Positions 39,001 to 52,600 of a DNA stretch of 64,000 nt are shown here, one piece after another; positions within the stretch are counted from its first letter, which is position 1; each line of letters starts with the position of its first letter. Made by a program: the position numbers and the translations under genes. The DNA comes from Antedon mediterranea (lineage: Eukaryota; Echinodermata; Crinoidea; Comatulida; Antedonidae): assembly GCF_964355755.1 (NCBI RefSeq), contig NC_092679.1:9302001-9366000 (forward strand), in the 5' to 3' direction. The notes below the pieces were generated by a model. It saw only the letters and a list, made by a program, of their open reading frames with translations, ran no database searches and was not told the DNA's origin.

Positions 39001-41344
39001 TTTCGAAAATCACAAAATGGTCTAAAATGTCTCCAAATGCGATTTGAAGCTATTCTAAGCACTTTGGTGTTTTTATGTTAAAAAGTTTTTTCGAAAATCA
39101 CAAAATGGTCTAAAACGTCTACAAATGCGATTTGAAGCTATTCTAAGCACTTTTGTGTTTTTATTTAAACAAATTTTTTCGAAACTCACAAAATGGTCTA
39201 AAACGTCTCCAAATGCGATTTGAAGCTATTTTAAGCACTTTGGTGTTTTTGTGTTAACAAGTTTTTCGAAATGCTCAAAATGGTCTAAAACGTTTTTAAA
39301 CACGATATTAAGCTATTTTGTGCTCTTTGATGTTTTTTTGTGAAAAGTTTTAGCAAAATGCTCAAAATGGTCTAAAACGATTTCTAATGTGATTTTAAGC
39401 ACTTTGATGTTTTTATGTTAACTAGTTTTTTTGAAAATCACAAAATGGTCTAAAACGTCTCCAAATGCGATTTGAAGCTATTTTAAGCACTTAGGTGCTT
39501 TTGTGTAACCAAGTTTTTTTGAAAATCACAAAAGGGTCTAAAATGTCTCCAAATGTGATTTGAAGCTATTTTAAGCAGTTTGGTGTTTTTGTGTTAACAA
39601 GTTTTTCGAAAATCACAAAATTGTCTAAAACGTCTCCAAATGCGATTTGAAGCTATTCTGTACACTTTGATGTTTTTATGTTAACAAGTTTTTTAGAAAA
39701 TCACAAAATGGTCTAAAACATCTCCAAATGCGATTTAAAGCTATTTTAAGCACTTTGGTGTTTTTATGTTAACAAGTTTTTTCGAAAATCACAAAATGGT
39801 CTAAAACGTCTCCAAATGCGATTTGAAGCTATTTTAAGCACTTTGGTGTTTTTGTGTTAACAAGTTTTTCGAAATGCTCAAAATGGTCTAAAACGTTTCC
39901 AAATGCGATTTGAAGCTATTCTGTACACTTTGGTGTTTTTATGTTAACAATTTTTTTCGAAAATCACAAAATGGTCTAAAACGTCTCCAAATGCGATTTG
40001 AAGCTATTCTGTACACTTTGATGTTTTGTGTGAAAATTTTCTTTTGAAATGCTCAAAATGGTCAAAAACGTTTTTAAATACGATATTAAGCTACTTTGTG
40101 CTCTTTGATGTTTTTGTGTGAAATGTTTTATCGAAATGCTCAAAATGGTCTAAAACGGTTTCTAATGCGATTTTAAGCTATTCTAAGCACTTTTGTGTTT
40201 TTATGTTAACAAGTTTTTTTGAAAATCACAAAATGGTCTAAAACGTCTCTAAATGCGATTTGAAACTTTTCTGTACACTTTGATGTTTTTATGTTAACAA
40301 CTTTTTTCGAAAATCACAAAATGGTCTAAAATGTCTCCAAATGCGATTTGAAGCTATTCTAAGCACTTTGGTGTTTTTATGGAAACAATTTTTTTCGAAA
40401 ATCACAAAATGGTCTAAAACGTCTCCAATAGCGATTTGAAGCTTTTCTGTACACTTTGATGTTTTTATGTTAACAAGTTTTTTCGAAAATCACAAAATGG
40501 TCTAAAACGTCTCCAAATGCGATTTGGAGCTATTCTGTACACTTTGATGTTTTTATGTTAACAAGTTTTTTCGAAAATCACAAAATGGTCTAAAACGTTT
40601 CCAAATGCGATTTGAAGCTATTCTGTACACTTTGATGTTTTGTGTGAAAATTTTCTGTCGAAATGCTCAAAATGGTCAAAAACGTTTTTAAATACGATAT
40701 TAAGCTACTTTGTGCTCTTTGATGTTTTTTTGTGAAATGTTTTATCGAAATGCTCAAAATGGTCTAAAACGGTTTCTAATGTGATTTCAAGAACTTTTAT
40801 GTTTTTGTGTAACCAAGATTTTCGAAAATCACAAAATTGTCTAAAACGTCTCCAAATGCGATTTGAAGCTATTCTGTACACTTTGATGTTTTTATGTTAA
40901 CAAGTTTTTCGAAAATCACAAAATGGTCTAAAACGTCTCCAAATGCGATTTTAAGCTATTCTAAGCACTTTGGTGTTTTTATGTTAACAAGTTTTTTTGA
41001 AAATCACAAAATGGTCTAAAACGTCTCTAAATGCGATTTGAAGCTTTTCTGTACACTTTGATGTTTTTATGTTAACAACTTTTTTCGAAAATCACAAAAT
41101 GGTCTAAAATGTCTCCAAATGCGATTTGAAGCTATTCTAAGCACTTTGGTGTTTTTATGGAAACAATTTTTTTCGAAAATCAGAAAATGGTCTAAAACGT
41201 CTCCAATAGCGATTTGAAGCTTTTCTGTACACTTTGGTGTTTTTATGTTAACAAGTTTTTTCAAAAATCACAAAATGGTCTAAAATGTCTCCAAATGCGA
41301 TTTGAAGCTTTTCTGTACACTTTGATGTTTTTATGTTAACAAGT
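36000..41344 (+). repeat. Scrambled satellite stretch with short partial units
   Basis: This is still 100% the same satellite, but no unit of 3 kb or more repeats cleanly. Landmark monomers at 37732 and 39180 are only 1448 bp apart and the next is 5189 bp away. Unusual private variants include GGTATAAAACG and GAAGTTTTTCTAAGC near 36.45 kb, a 10-bp deletion at 36883, a 3-bp loss in TATGTTAAGTTTTTTCG near 37.45 kb, the rearrangement at 37.86-37.94 kb, and the chimeric landmark at 39180. It separates the large duplicated blocks on either side. Confidence 0.8.
37861..37945 (+). repeat. Out-of-register rearranged monomers with two abnormal junctions
   Basis: At 37861 the cassette sequence TTAAGCT, which normally continues ATTTTGTGCTC, runs instead into CACAAAACGTCTCC, itself a version of CACAAAATGGTCTAAAACG lacking 10 bp. 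At 37931-37940 GTTTTTC, normally followed by GAAAATC, continues as TTTACACTTTGG, which belongs to a different part of the monomer. The second junction shares TTTTC between both parents. The normal 87-88 bp phase is broken here, unlike almost everywhere else in the window. Confidence 0.85.
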
Positions 41345-43572
41345 TTTTTCGAAAATCACAAAATGGTCTAAAACGTCTACAAATGCGATTTGAAGCTATT
41401 CTAAGCACTTTTGTGTTTTTATGTTAACAAGTTTTTTCGAAAATAACAAAATGGTCTAAAACGTCTGCAAATGCGATTTGAAGCTATTTTAAGCACTTTG
41501 GTGTTTTTGTGTTAACAAGTTTTTCGAAATGCTCAAAATGGTCTAAAACGTTTCCAAATGCGATTTGAAGCTATTCTGTACACTTTGATGTTTTGTGTGA
41601 AAATTTTCTGTCGAAATGCTCAAAATGGTCAAAAACGTTTTTAAATACGATATTAAGCTACTTTGTGCTCTTTGATGTTTTTGTGTGAAATGTTTTATCG
41701 AAATGCTCAAAATGGTTTAAAACGGTTTCTAATGTGATTTCAAGCACTTTGATGTTTTTGTGTAACCAAGTTTTTCGAAAATCACAAAATTGTCTAAAAC
41801 GTCTCCAAATGCGATTTGAAGCTATTCTGTACACTTTGGTGTTTTTATGTTAACAAGTTTTTTCGAAAATCACAAAATGGTCTAAAACGTCTCCAAATGC
41901 GATTTAAAGCTATTTTAAGCACTTTTGTGTTTTTGTGTTAACAAGTTTTTCGAAAATCACAAAATGGTCTAAAACGTTTCCAAATGCGATTTGAAGCTAT
42001 TCTGTACACTTTGATGTTTTGTGTGAAAATTTTCTTTCGAAATGCTCAAAATGGTCAAAAACGTTCTTAAATACGATATTAAGCTACTTTGTGCTCTTTG
42101 ATGTTTTTGTGTGAAATGTTTTATCGAAATGCTCAAAATGGTCTAAAACGGTTTCTAATGTGATTTCAAGCACTTTGATGTTTTTGTGTAACCAAGTTTT
42201 TCGAAAATCACAAAATTGTCTAAAACGTCTCCAAATGCGATTTGAAGCTATTCTGTACACTTTGATGTTTTTATGTTAACAAGTTTTTCGAAAATCACAA
42301 AATGGTCTAAAACGTCTCCAAATGCGATTTGAAGCTATTCTGTACACTTTGATGTTTTTATGTTAACAAGTTTTTCGAAAATCACAAAATGGTCTAAAAC
42401 GTCTCTAAATGCGATTTGAAGCTTTTCTGTACACTTTGATGTTTTTATGTTAACAACTTTTTTCGAAAATCACAAAATGGTCTAAAACGTCTACAAATGC
42501 GATTTGAAGCTATTCTAAGCACTTTTGTGTTTTTATGTTAACAAGTTTTTTCGAAAATAACAAAATGGTCTAAAACGTCTGCAAATGCGATTTGAAGCTA
42601 TTTTAAGCACTTTGGTGTTTTTGTGTTAACAAGTTTTTCGAAATGCTCAAAATGGTCTAAAACGTTTCCAAATGCGATTTGAAGCTATTCTGTACACTTT
42701 GATGTTTTGTGTGAAAATTTTCTGTCGAAATGCTCAAAATGGTCAAAAACGTTTTTAAATACGATATTAAGCTACTTTGTGCTCTTTGATGTTTTTGTGT
42801 GAAATGTTTTATCGAAATGCTCAAAATGGTTTAAAACGGTTTCTAATGTGATTTCAAGCACTTTGATGTTTTTGTGTAACCAAGTTTTTCGAAAATCACA
42901 AAATTGTCTAAAACGTCTCCAAATGCGATTTGAAGCTATTCTGTACACTTTGGTGTTTTTATGTTAACAAGTTTTTTCGAAAATCACAAAATGGTCTAAA
43001 ACGTCTCCAAATGCGATTTAAAGCTATTTTAAGCACTTTTGTGTTTTTGTATTAACAAGTTTTTCGAAAATCACAAAATGGTCTAAAACGTTTCCAAATG
43101 CGATTTGAAGCTATTCTGTACACTTTGATGTTTTGTGTGAAAATTTTCTTTCGAAATGCTCAAAATGGTCAAAAAAGTTTTTAAATACGATATTAAGCTA
43201 CTTTGTGCTCTTTGATGTTTTTGTGTGAAATGTTTTATCGAAATGCTCAAAATGGTCTAAAACGGTTTCTAATGTGATTTCAAGCACTTTGATGTTTTTG
43301 TGTAACCAAGTTTTTCGAAAATCACAAAATTGTCTAAAACGTCTCCAAATGCGATTTGAAGCTATTCTGTACACTTTGATGTTTTTATGTTAACAAGTTT
43401 TTCGAAAATCACAAAATGGTCTAAAACGTCTCCAAATGCGATTTGAAGCTATTCTGTACACTTTGATGTTTTTATGTTAACAAGTTTTTCGAAAATCACA
43501 AAATGGTCTAAAACGTCTCTAAATGCGATTTGAAGCTTTTCTGTACACTTTGATGTTTTTATGTTAACAACT
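41345..43572 (+). repeat. 1114-bp tandem duplication (two copies)
   Basis: Two adjacent copies (about 41345-42458 and 42459-43572) share the AATAACAAAATGG marker (AACAAAA at 41445 and 42559) and cassettes 41649/42763 and 42075/43189, all 1114 bp apart. They differ at a few sites, for example ACGTTCTTAAATAC at 42.06 kb against AAAGTTTTTAAATAC at 43.17 kb. Only the second copy carries the AAAAAAG variant also present at 17.11 kb. Boundaries are arbitrary in phase. Confidence 0.85.
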
Positions 43573-43610
43573 TTTTTCGAAAATCACAAAATGGTCTAAA
43601 ATGTCTCCAA

Positions 43611-46600
43611 ATGCGATTTGAAGCTATTCTAAGCACTTTGATGTTTTTATGTTACCAAGTTTTTTCGAAAATCACAAAATGGTCTAAAATGTCTCCAATA
43701 GCGATTTTAAGCTATTCTGTACACTTTGATGTTTTTATGTTAACAAGTTTTTCGAAAATCACAAAATGGTCTAAAACGTCTCCAAATGCGATTTTAAGCT
43801 ATTCTAAGCACTTTGGTGTTTTTATGTTAACAAGTTTTTTTGAAAATCACAAAATGGTCTAAAACGTCTCTAAATGCGATTTGAAGCTTTTCTGTACACT
43901 TTGATGTTTTTATGTTAACAACTTTTTTCGAAAATCACAAAATGGTCTAAAATGTCTCCAAATGCGATTTGAAGCTATTCTAAGCACTTTGGTGTTTTTA
44001 TGGAAACAATTTTTTTCGAAAATCACAAAATGGTCTAAAACGTCTCCAATAGCGATTTGAAGCTTTTCTGTACACTTTGGTGTTTTTATGTTAACAAGTT
44101 TTTTCGAAAATCACAAAATGGTCTAAAACGTCTCCAAATGCGATTTGAAGCTAATCTGTACACTTTGATGTTTTTATGTTAACAAGTTTTTTCGAAGATC
44201 ACAAAATGGTCTAAAACGTCTACAAATGCAATTTGAAGCTATTCTAAGCACTTTTGTGTTTTTATGTTAACAGGTTTTTTCGAAAATCACAAAATGGTCT
44301 AAAACGTCTGCAAATGCGATTTTAAACTATTCTTAGCACATTGGTGTTTTTATTTAAACAAATTTTTTCGAAACTCACAAAATGGTCTAAAACGTCTCCA
44401 AATGCGATTTGAAGCTATTTTAAGCACTTTGGTGTTTTTGTGTTAACAAGTTTTTCGAAATGCTCAAAATGGTCTAAAACGTTTTTAAACACGATATTAA
44501 GCTATTTTGTGCTCTTTGGTGTTTTTTTGTGAAAAGTTTTAGCAAAATGCTCAAAATGGTCTAAAACGATTTCTAATGTGATTTTAAGCACTTTGATGTT
44601 TTTATGTTAACTAGTTTTTTCGAAAATCACAAAATGGTCTAAAACGTCTCCAAATGCGATTTGAAGCTATTTTAAGCACTTAAGTGCTTTTGTGTAACCA
44701 AGTTTTTTTGAAAATCACAAAAGGGTCTAAAATGTCTCCAAATGTGATTTGAAGCTATTTTAAGCACTTTGGTGTTTTTGTGTTAACAAGTTTTTCGGAA
44801 ATCACAAAATTGTCTAAAACGTCTCCAAATGCGATTTGAAGCTATTCTGTACACTTTGATGTTTTTATGTTAACAAGTTTTTTAGAAAATCACAAAATGG
44901 TCTAAAACATCTCCAAATGCGATTTAAAGCTATTTTAAGCACTTTGGTGTTTTTATGTTAACAAGTTTTTTCGAAAATCACAAAATGGTCTAAAACGTCT
45001 CCAAATGCGATTTGAAGCTATTTTAAGCACTTTGGTGTTTTTGTGTTAACAAGTTTTTCGAAATGCTCAAAATGGTCTAAAACGTTTCCAAATGCGATTT
45101 GAAGCTATTCTGTACACTTTGATGTTTTGTGTGAAAATTTTCTGTCGAAATGCTCAAAATGGTCAAAAACGTTTTTAAATACGATATTAAGCTACTTTGT
45201 GCTCTTTGATGTTTTTGTGTGAAATGTTTTATCGAAATGCTCAAAATGGTCTAAAACGGTTTCTAATGTGATTTCAAGCACTTTGATGTTTTTGTGTAAC
45301 CAAGTTTTTCGAAAATCACAAAATTGTCTAAAACGTCTCCAAATGCGATTTGAAGCTATTCTGTACTCTTTGATGTTTTTATGTTAACAAGTTTTTCGAA
45401 AATCACAAAATGGTCTAAAACGTCTCCAAATGCGATTTTAAGCTATTCTAAGCACTTTGGTGTTTTTATGTTAACAAGTTTTTTTGAAATCACAAAATGG
45501 TCTAAAACGTCTCTAAATGAGATTTGAAGCTTTTCTGTACATTTTGATGTTTTTATGTTAACAAGTTTTTTCGAAAATCACAAAATGGTCTAAAATGTCT
45601 CCAAATGCGATTTGAAGCTATTCTAAGCACTTTGGTGTTTTTATGGAAACAATTTTTTTCGAAAATCACAAAATGGTCTAAAACGTCTCCAAATGTGATT
45701 TGAAGCTATTCTGTACACTTTGATGTTTTTATGTTAGCAAGTTTTTTCGAAAATCACAAAATGGTCTAAAACGTCTACAAATGCGATTTGAAGCTAATCT
45801 GTACACTTTGATGTTTTTATGTTAACAAGTTTTTTCGAAAATCACAAAAGGGTCTAAAATGTCTGTAAATGCGATTTGAAGCTATTTAAAGCACTTTGGT
45901 GTTTTTAGGTTAACAAGTTTTTTCGAAAATCACAAAAGGGTCTAAAATGTCTGTAAATGCGATTTGAAGCTATTTAAAGCACTTTGGTGTTTTTAGGTTA
46001 ACAAGTTTTTTCGAAAATCACAAAATGGTCTAAAACGTCTACAAATGCGATTTGAAGCTATTCTAAGCACTTTTGTGTTTTTATGTTAACAAGTTTTTTC
46101 GAAAATCACAAAATGGTCTAAAATGTCTCCAAATGCGATTTGAAGCTATTCTAAGCACTTTGGTGTTTTTATGGAAACAATTTTTTTCGAAAATCACAAA
46201 ATGGTCTAAAACGTCTCCAAATGTGATTTGAAGCTATTCTGTACACTTTGATGTTTTTATGTTAGCAAGTTTTTTCGAAAATCACAAAATGGTCTAAAAC
46301 GTCTACAAATGCGATTTGTAGCTAATCTGTACACTTTGATGTTTTTATGTTAACAAGTTTTTTCGAAAATCACAAAAGGGTCTAAAATGTCTGTAAATGC
46401 GATTTGAAGCTATTTAAAGCACTTTGGTGTTTTTAGATTAACAAGTTTTTTCGAAAATCACAAAATGGTCTAAAACGTCTACAAATGCGATTTGAAGCTA
46501 TTCTAAGCACTTTTGTGTTTTTATGTTAACAAGTTTTTTCGAAAATCACAAAATGGTCTAAAACGTCTCCAAATGCGATTTGAAGCTATTTTAAGCACTT

Positions 46601-49600
46601 TGGTGTTTTTGTGTTAACAAGTTTTTCGAAAATCACAAAATGGTCTAAAACGTTTCCAAATGCGATTTGAAGCTATTCTGTACACTTTGATGTTTTGTGT
46701 GAAAATTTTCTTTCGAAATGCTCAAAATGGTCAAAAACGTTTTTAAATACGATATTAAGCTACTTTGTGCTCTTTGATGTTTTTGTGTGAAATGTTTTAT
46801 CGAAATGCTCAAAATGGTCTAAAACGGTTTCTAATGTGATTTCAAGCACTTTGATGTTTTTGTGTAACCAAGTTTTTCGAAAATCACAAAATTGTCTAAA
46901 ACGTCTCCAAATGCGATTTGAAGCTATTCTGTACACTTTGATGTTTTTATGTTAACAAGTTTTTCGAAAATCACAAAATGGTCTAAAACGTCTCTAAATG
47001 CGATTTGAAGCTTTTCTGTACACTTTAATGTTTTTATGTTAACTTTTTTCGAAAATCACAAAATGGTCTAAATTTTCTCCAAATGCGATTTGAAGCTATT
47101 CTAAGCACTTTGATGTTTTTATGTTAACAAGTTTTTTCGAAAATCACTAAATGGTCTAAAACGTCTCCAATAGCGATTTTAAGCTATTCTGTACACTTTG
47201 ATGTTTTTATGTTAACAAGTTTTTCGAAAATCACAAAATGGTCTAAAATGCGATTTTAAGCTATTCTAAGCACTTTGGTGTTTTTATGTTAACAAGTTTT
47301 TTTGAAAATCACAAAATGGTCTAAAACGTCTCTAAATGCGATTTGAAGCTTTTCTGTACACTTTGATGTTTTTATGTTAACAACTTTTTTCGAAAATCAC
47401 AAAATGGTCTAAAATGTCTCCAAATGCGATTTGAAGCTATTCTAAGCACTTTGGTGTTTTTATGGAAACAATTTTTTTCGAAAATCACAAAATGGTCTAA
47501 AACGTCTCCAATAGCGATTTGAAGCTTTTCTGTACACTTTGGTGTTTTTATGTTAACAAGTTTTTTCGAAAATCACAAAATGGTCTAAAACGTCTCCAAA
47601 TGCGATTTGAAGCTAATCTGTACACTTTGATGTTTTTATGTTAACAAGTTTTTTCGAAAATCACAAAATGGTCTAAAACGTTTCAAAATGCGATTTGAAG
47701 CTTTTCTTTACACTTTGGTGTTTTTATGTTAACAAGTTTTTTCGAAAATCACAAAATGGTCTAAAACGTCTCCAAATGCGATTTGAAGCTATTCTGTACA
47801 CTTTGATGTTTTTATGTTAACAAGTTTTTTCGAAGATCACAAAATTGTCTAAAACGTCTGCAAATGCAATTTGAAGCTATTCTAAACACTTTTGTGTTTT
47901 TATGTTAACAAGTTTTTTTCGAAAATCACAAAATGGTCTAAAACGTCTGCAAATGCGATTTTAAACTATTCTTAGCACATTGGTGTTTTTATTTAAACAA
48001 ATTTATTCGAAACTCACAAAATGGTCTAAAACGTCTCCAAATGTGATTTGAAGCTATTTTAAGCACTTTGGTGTTTTTGTGTTAACAAGTTTTTCGAAAT
48101 GCTCAAAATGGTCTAAAACGTTTTTAAACACGATATTAAGCTATTTTGTGCTCTTTGATGTTTTTTTGTGAAAAGTTTTAGCAAAATGCTCAAAATGGTC
48201 TAAAACGATTTCTAATGTGATTTTAAGCACTTTGATGTTTTTATGTTAACTAGTTTTTTCGAAAATCACAAAATGGTCTAAAACGTCTCCAAATGCGATT
48301 TGAAGCTATTTTAAGCACTTAGGTGCTTTTGTGTAACCAAGTTTTTTTGAAAATCACAAAAGGGTCTAAAATGTCTCCAAATGTGATTTGAAGCTATTTT
48401 AAGCACTTTGGTGTTTTTGTGTTAACAAGTTTTTCGGAAATCACAAAATTGTCTAAAACGTCTCCAAATGCGATTTGAAGCTATTCTGTACACTTTGATG
48501 TTTTTATGTTAACAAGTTTTTTAGAAAATCACAAAATGGTCTAAAACATCTCCAAATGCGATTTAAAGCTATTTTAAGCACTTTGGTGTTTTTATGTTAA
48601 CAAGTTTTTTCGAAAATCACAAAATGGTCTAAAACGTCTCCAAATGCGATTTGAAGCTATTTTAAGCACTTTGGTGTTTTTGTGTTAACAAGTTTTTCGA
48701 AATGCTCAAAATGGTCTAAAACGTTTCCAAATGCGATTTGAAGCTATTCTGTACACTTTGATGTTTTGTGTGAAAATTTTCTGTCGAAATGCTCAAAATG
48801 GTCAAAAACGTTTTTAAATACGATATTAAGCTACTTTGTGCTCTTTGATGTTTTTGTGTGAAATGTTTTATCGAAATGCTCAAAATGGTCTAAAACGGTT
48901 TCTAATGTGATTTCAAGCACTTTGATGTTTTTGTGTAACCAAGTTTTTCGAAAATCACAAAATTGTCTAAAACGTCTCCAAATGCGATTTGAAGCTATTC
49001 TGTACTCTTTGATTTTTTTATTTTAACAAGTTTTTCGAAAATCACAAAATGGTCTAAAACGTCTCCAAATGCGATTTTAAGCTATTCTAAGCACTTTGGT
49101 GTTTTTATGTTATAACAAGTTTTTTTGAAAATCACAAAATGGTCTAAAACGTCTCTAAATGAGATTTGAAGCTTTTCTGTACACTTTGATGTTTTTATGT
49201 TAACAAGTTTTTTCGAAAATCACAAAATGGTCTAAAATGTCTCCAAATGCGATTTGAAGCTATTCTAAGCACTTTGGTGTTTTTATGGAAACAATTTTTT
49301 TCGAAAATCACAAAATGGTCTAAAACGTCTCCAAATGTGATTTGAAGCTATTCTGTACACTTTGATGTTTTTATGTTAACAAGTTTTTTCGAAAATCACA
49401 AAATGGTCTAAAACGTCTACAAATGCGATTTGAAGCTATACTGTACACTTTGATGCTTTTATGTTAACAAGTTTTTTCGAAAATCACAAAATGGTCTAAA
49501 ACGTTTCCAAATGCGATTTGAAGCTATTCTGTACACTTTGATGTTTTGTGTGAAAATTTTCTGTCGAAATGCTCAAAATGGTCAAAAACGTTTTTAAATA

Positions 49601-52600
49601 CGATATTAAGCTACTTTGTGCTCTTTGATGTTTTTGTGTGAAATGTTTTATCGAAATGCTCAAAATGGTCTAAAACGGTTTCTAATGTGATTTCAAGCAC
49701 TTTGATGTTTTTGTGTAACCAAGTTTTTCGAAAATCACAAAATTGTCTAAAACGTCTCCAAATGCGATTTGAAGCTATTCTGTACACTTTGATGTTTTTA
49801 TGTTAACAAGTTTTTCGAAAATCACAAAATGGTCTAAAACGTCTCCAAATGCGATTTGAAGCTATTCTGTACACTTTGATGTTTTTATGTTAACAAGTTT
49901 TTCGAAAATCACAAAATGGTCTAAAACGTCTCTAAATGCGATTTGAAGCTTTTCTGTACACTTTGATGTTTTTATGTTAACAACTTTTTTCGAAAATCAC
50001 AAAATGGTCTAAAATGTCTCCAAATGCGATTTGAAGCTATTCTAAGCACTTTGGTGTTTTTATGTTAACAAGTTTTTTCGAAAATCACAAAATGGTCTAA
50101 AACGTCTCCAAATGCGATTTGAAGCTATTCTGTACACTTTGATGTTTTTATGTTAACAAGTTTTTTCGAAAATCACAAAATGGTCTAAAACGTCTACAAA
50201 TGCGATTTGAAGCTATTCTGTACACTTTGATGTTTTTATGTTAACAAGTTTTTTCGAAAATCACAAAATGGTCTAAAACGTTTCCAAATGCGATTTGAAG
50301 CTATTCTGTACACTTTGATGTTTTGTGTGAAAATTTTCTTTCGAAATGCTCAAAATGGTCAAAAACGTTTTTAAATACGATATTAAGCTACTTTGTGCTC
50401 TTTGATGTTTTTGTGTGAAATGTTTTATCGAAATGCTCAAAATGGTCTAAAACGGTTTCTAATGTGATTTCAAGCACTTTGATGTTTTTGTGTAACCAAG
50501 TTTTTCGAAAATCACAAAATTGTCTAAAACGTCTCCAAATGCGATTTGAAGCTATTCTGTACACTTTGATGTTTTTATGTTAACAAGTTTTTCGAAAATC
50601 ACAAAATGGTCTAAAACGTCTCCAAATGCGATTTTAAGCTATTCTAAGCACTTTGGTGTTTTTATGTTAACAAGTTTTTTTGAAAATCACAAAATGGTCT
50701 AAAACGTCTCTAAATGCGATTTGAAGCTATTCTGTACACTTTGATGTTTTTATGTTAACAAGTTTTTTCGAAAATCACAAAATGGTCTAAAACGTCTACA
50801 AATGCGATTTGAAGCTATTCTATGCACTTTGGTGTTTTTATGGAAACAATTTTTTTCGAAAATCACAAAATGGTCTAAAACGTTTCCAAATGCGATTTGA
50901 AGCTATTCTGTACACTTTGATGTTTTGTGTGAAAATTTTCTGTCGAAATGCTCAAAATGGTCAAAAACGTTTTTAAATACGATATTAAGCTACTTTGTGC
51001 TCTTTGATGTTTTTGTGTGAAATGTTTTATCGAAATGCTCAAAATGGTCTAAAACGGTTTCTAATGTTATTTCAAGCACTTTGATGTTTTTGTGTAACCA
51101 AGTTTTTTGAAAATCACAAAATTGTCTAAAACGTCTCCAAATGCGATTTGAAGCTATTCTGTACACTTTGATGTTTTTATGTTAACAAGTTTTTCGAAAA
51201 TCACAAAATGGTCTAAAACGTGTCTCCAAATGCGATTTTAAGCTATTCTAAGCACTTTGGTGTTTTTATGTTAACAACTTTTTTCGAAAATCACAAAATG
51301 GTCTAAAATGTCTCCAAATGCGATTTGAAGCTATTCTAAGCACTTTGGTGTTTTTATGTTAACAAGTTTTTTCGAAAATCACAAAATGGTCTAAAACGTC
51401 TCCAAATGCGATTTGAAGCTATTCTGTACACTTTGATGTTTTTATGTTAACAAGTTTTTTCGAAAATCACAAAATGGTCTAAAACGTCTACAAATGCGAT
51501 TTGAAGCTATTCTGTACACTTTGATGTTTTTATGTTAACAAGTTTTTTCGAAAATCACAAAATGGTCTAAAACGTTTCCAAATGCGATTTGAAGCTATTC
51601 TGTACACTTTGATGTTTTGTGTGAAAATTTTCTTTCGAAATGCTCAAAATGGTCAAAAACGTTTTTAAATACGATATTAAGCTACTTTGTGCTCTTTGAT
51701 GTTTTTGTGTGAAATGTTTTATCGAAATGCTCAAAATGGTCTAAAACGGTTTCTAATGTGATTTCAAGCACTTTGATGTTTTTGTGTAACCAAGTTTTTC
51801 GAAAATCACAAAATTGTCTAAAACGTCTCCAAATGCGATTTGAAGCTATTCTGTACACTTTGATGTTTTTATGTTAACAAGTTTTTCGAAAATCACAAAA
51901 TGGTCTAAAACGTCTCCAAATGCGATTTGAAGCTATTCTGTACACTTTGATGTTTTTATGTTAACAAGTTTTTCGAAAATCACAAAATGGTCTAAAACGT
52001 CTCTAAATGCGATTTGAAGCTTTTCTGTACACTTTGATGTTTTTATGTTAACAACTTTTTTCGAAAATCACAAAATGGTCTAAAATGTCTCCAAATGCGA
52101 TTTGAAGCTATTCTAAGCACTTTGATGTTTTTATGTTACCAAGTTTTTTTGAAAATCACAAAATGGTCTAAAATGTCTCCAATAGCGATTTTAAGCTATT
52201 CTGTACACTTTGATGTTTTTATGTTAACAAGTTTTTCGAAAATCACAAAATGGTCTAAAACGTCTCCAAATGCGATTTTAAGCTATTCTAAGCACTTTGG
52301 TGTTTTTATGTTAACAAGTTTTTTTGAAAATCACAAAATGGTCTAAAACGTCTCTAAATGCGATTTGAAGCTTTTCTGTACACTTTGATGTTTTTATGTT
52401 AACAACTTTTTTCGAAAATCACAAAATGGTCTAAAATGTCTCCAAATGCGATTTGAAGCTATTCTAAGCACTTTGGTGTTTTTATGGAAACAATTTTTTT
52501 CGAAAATCACAAAATGGTCTAAAACGTCTCCAATAGCGATTTGAAGCTTTTCTGTACACTTTGGTGTTTTTATGTTAACAAGTTTTTTCGAAAATCACAA

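Noticed and set aside
41067-41264. 65-codon open frame on the minus strand
   Set aside because: It is the reverse complement of ordinary monomers. It is open only because of a few local variants and is not kept in sister units.
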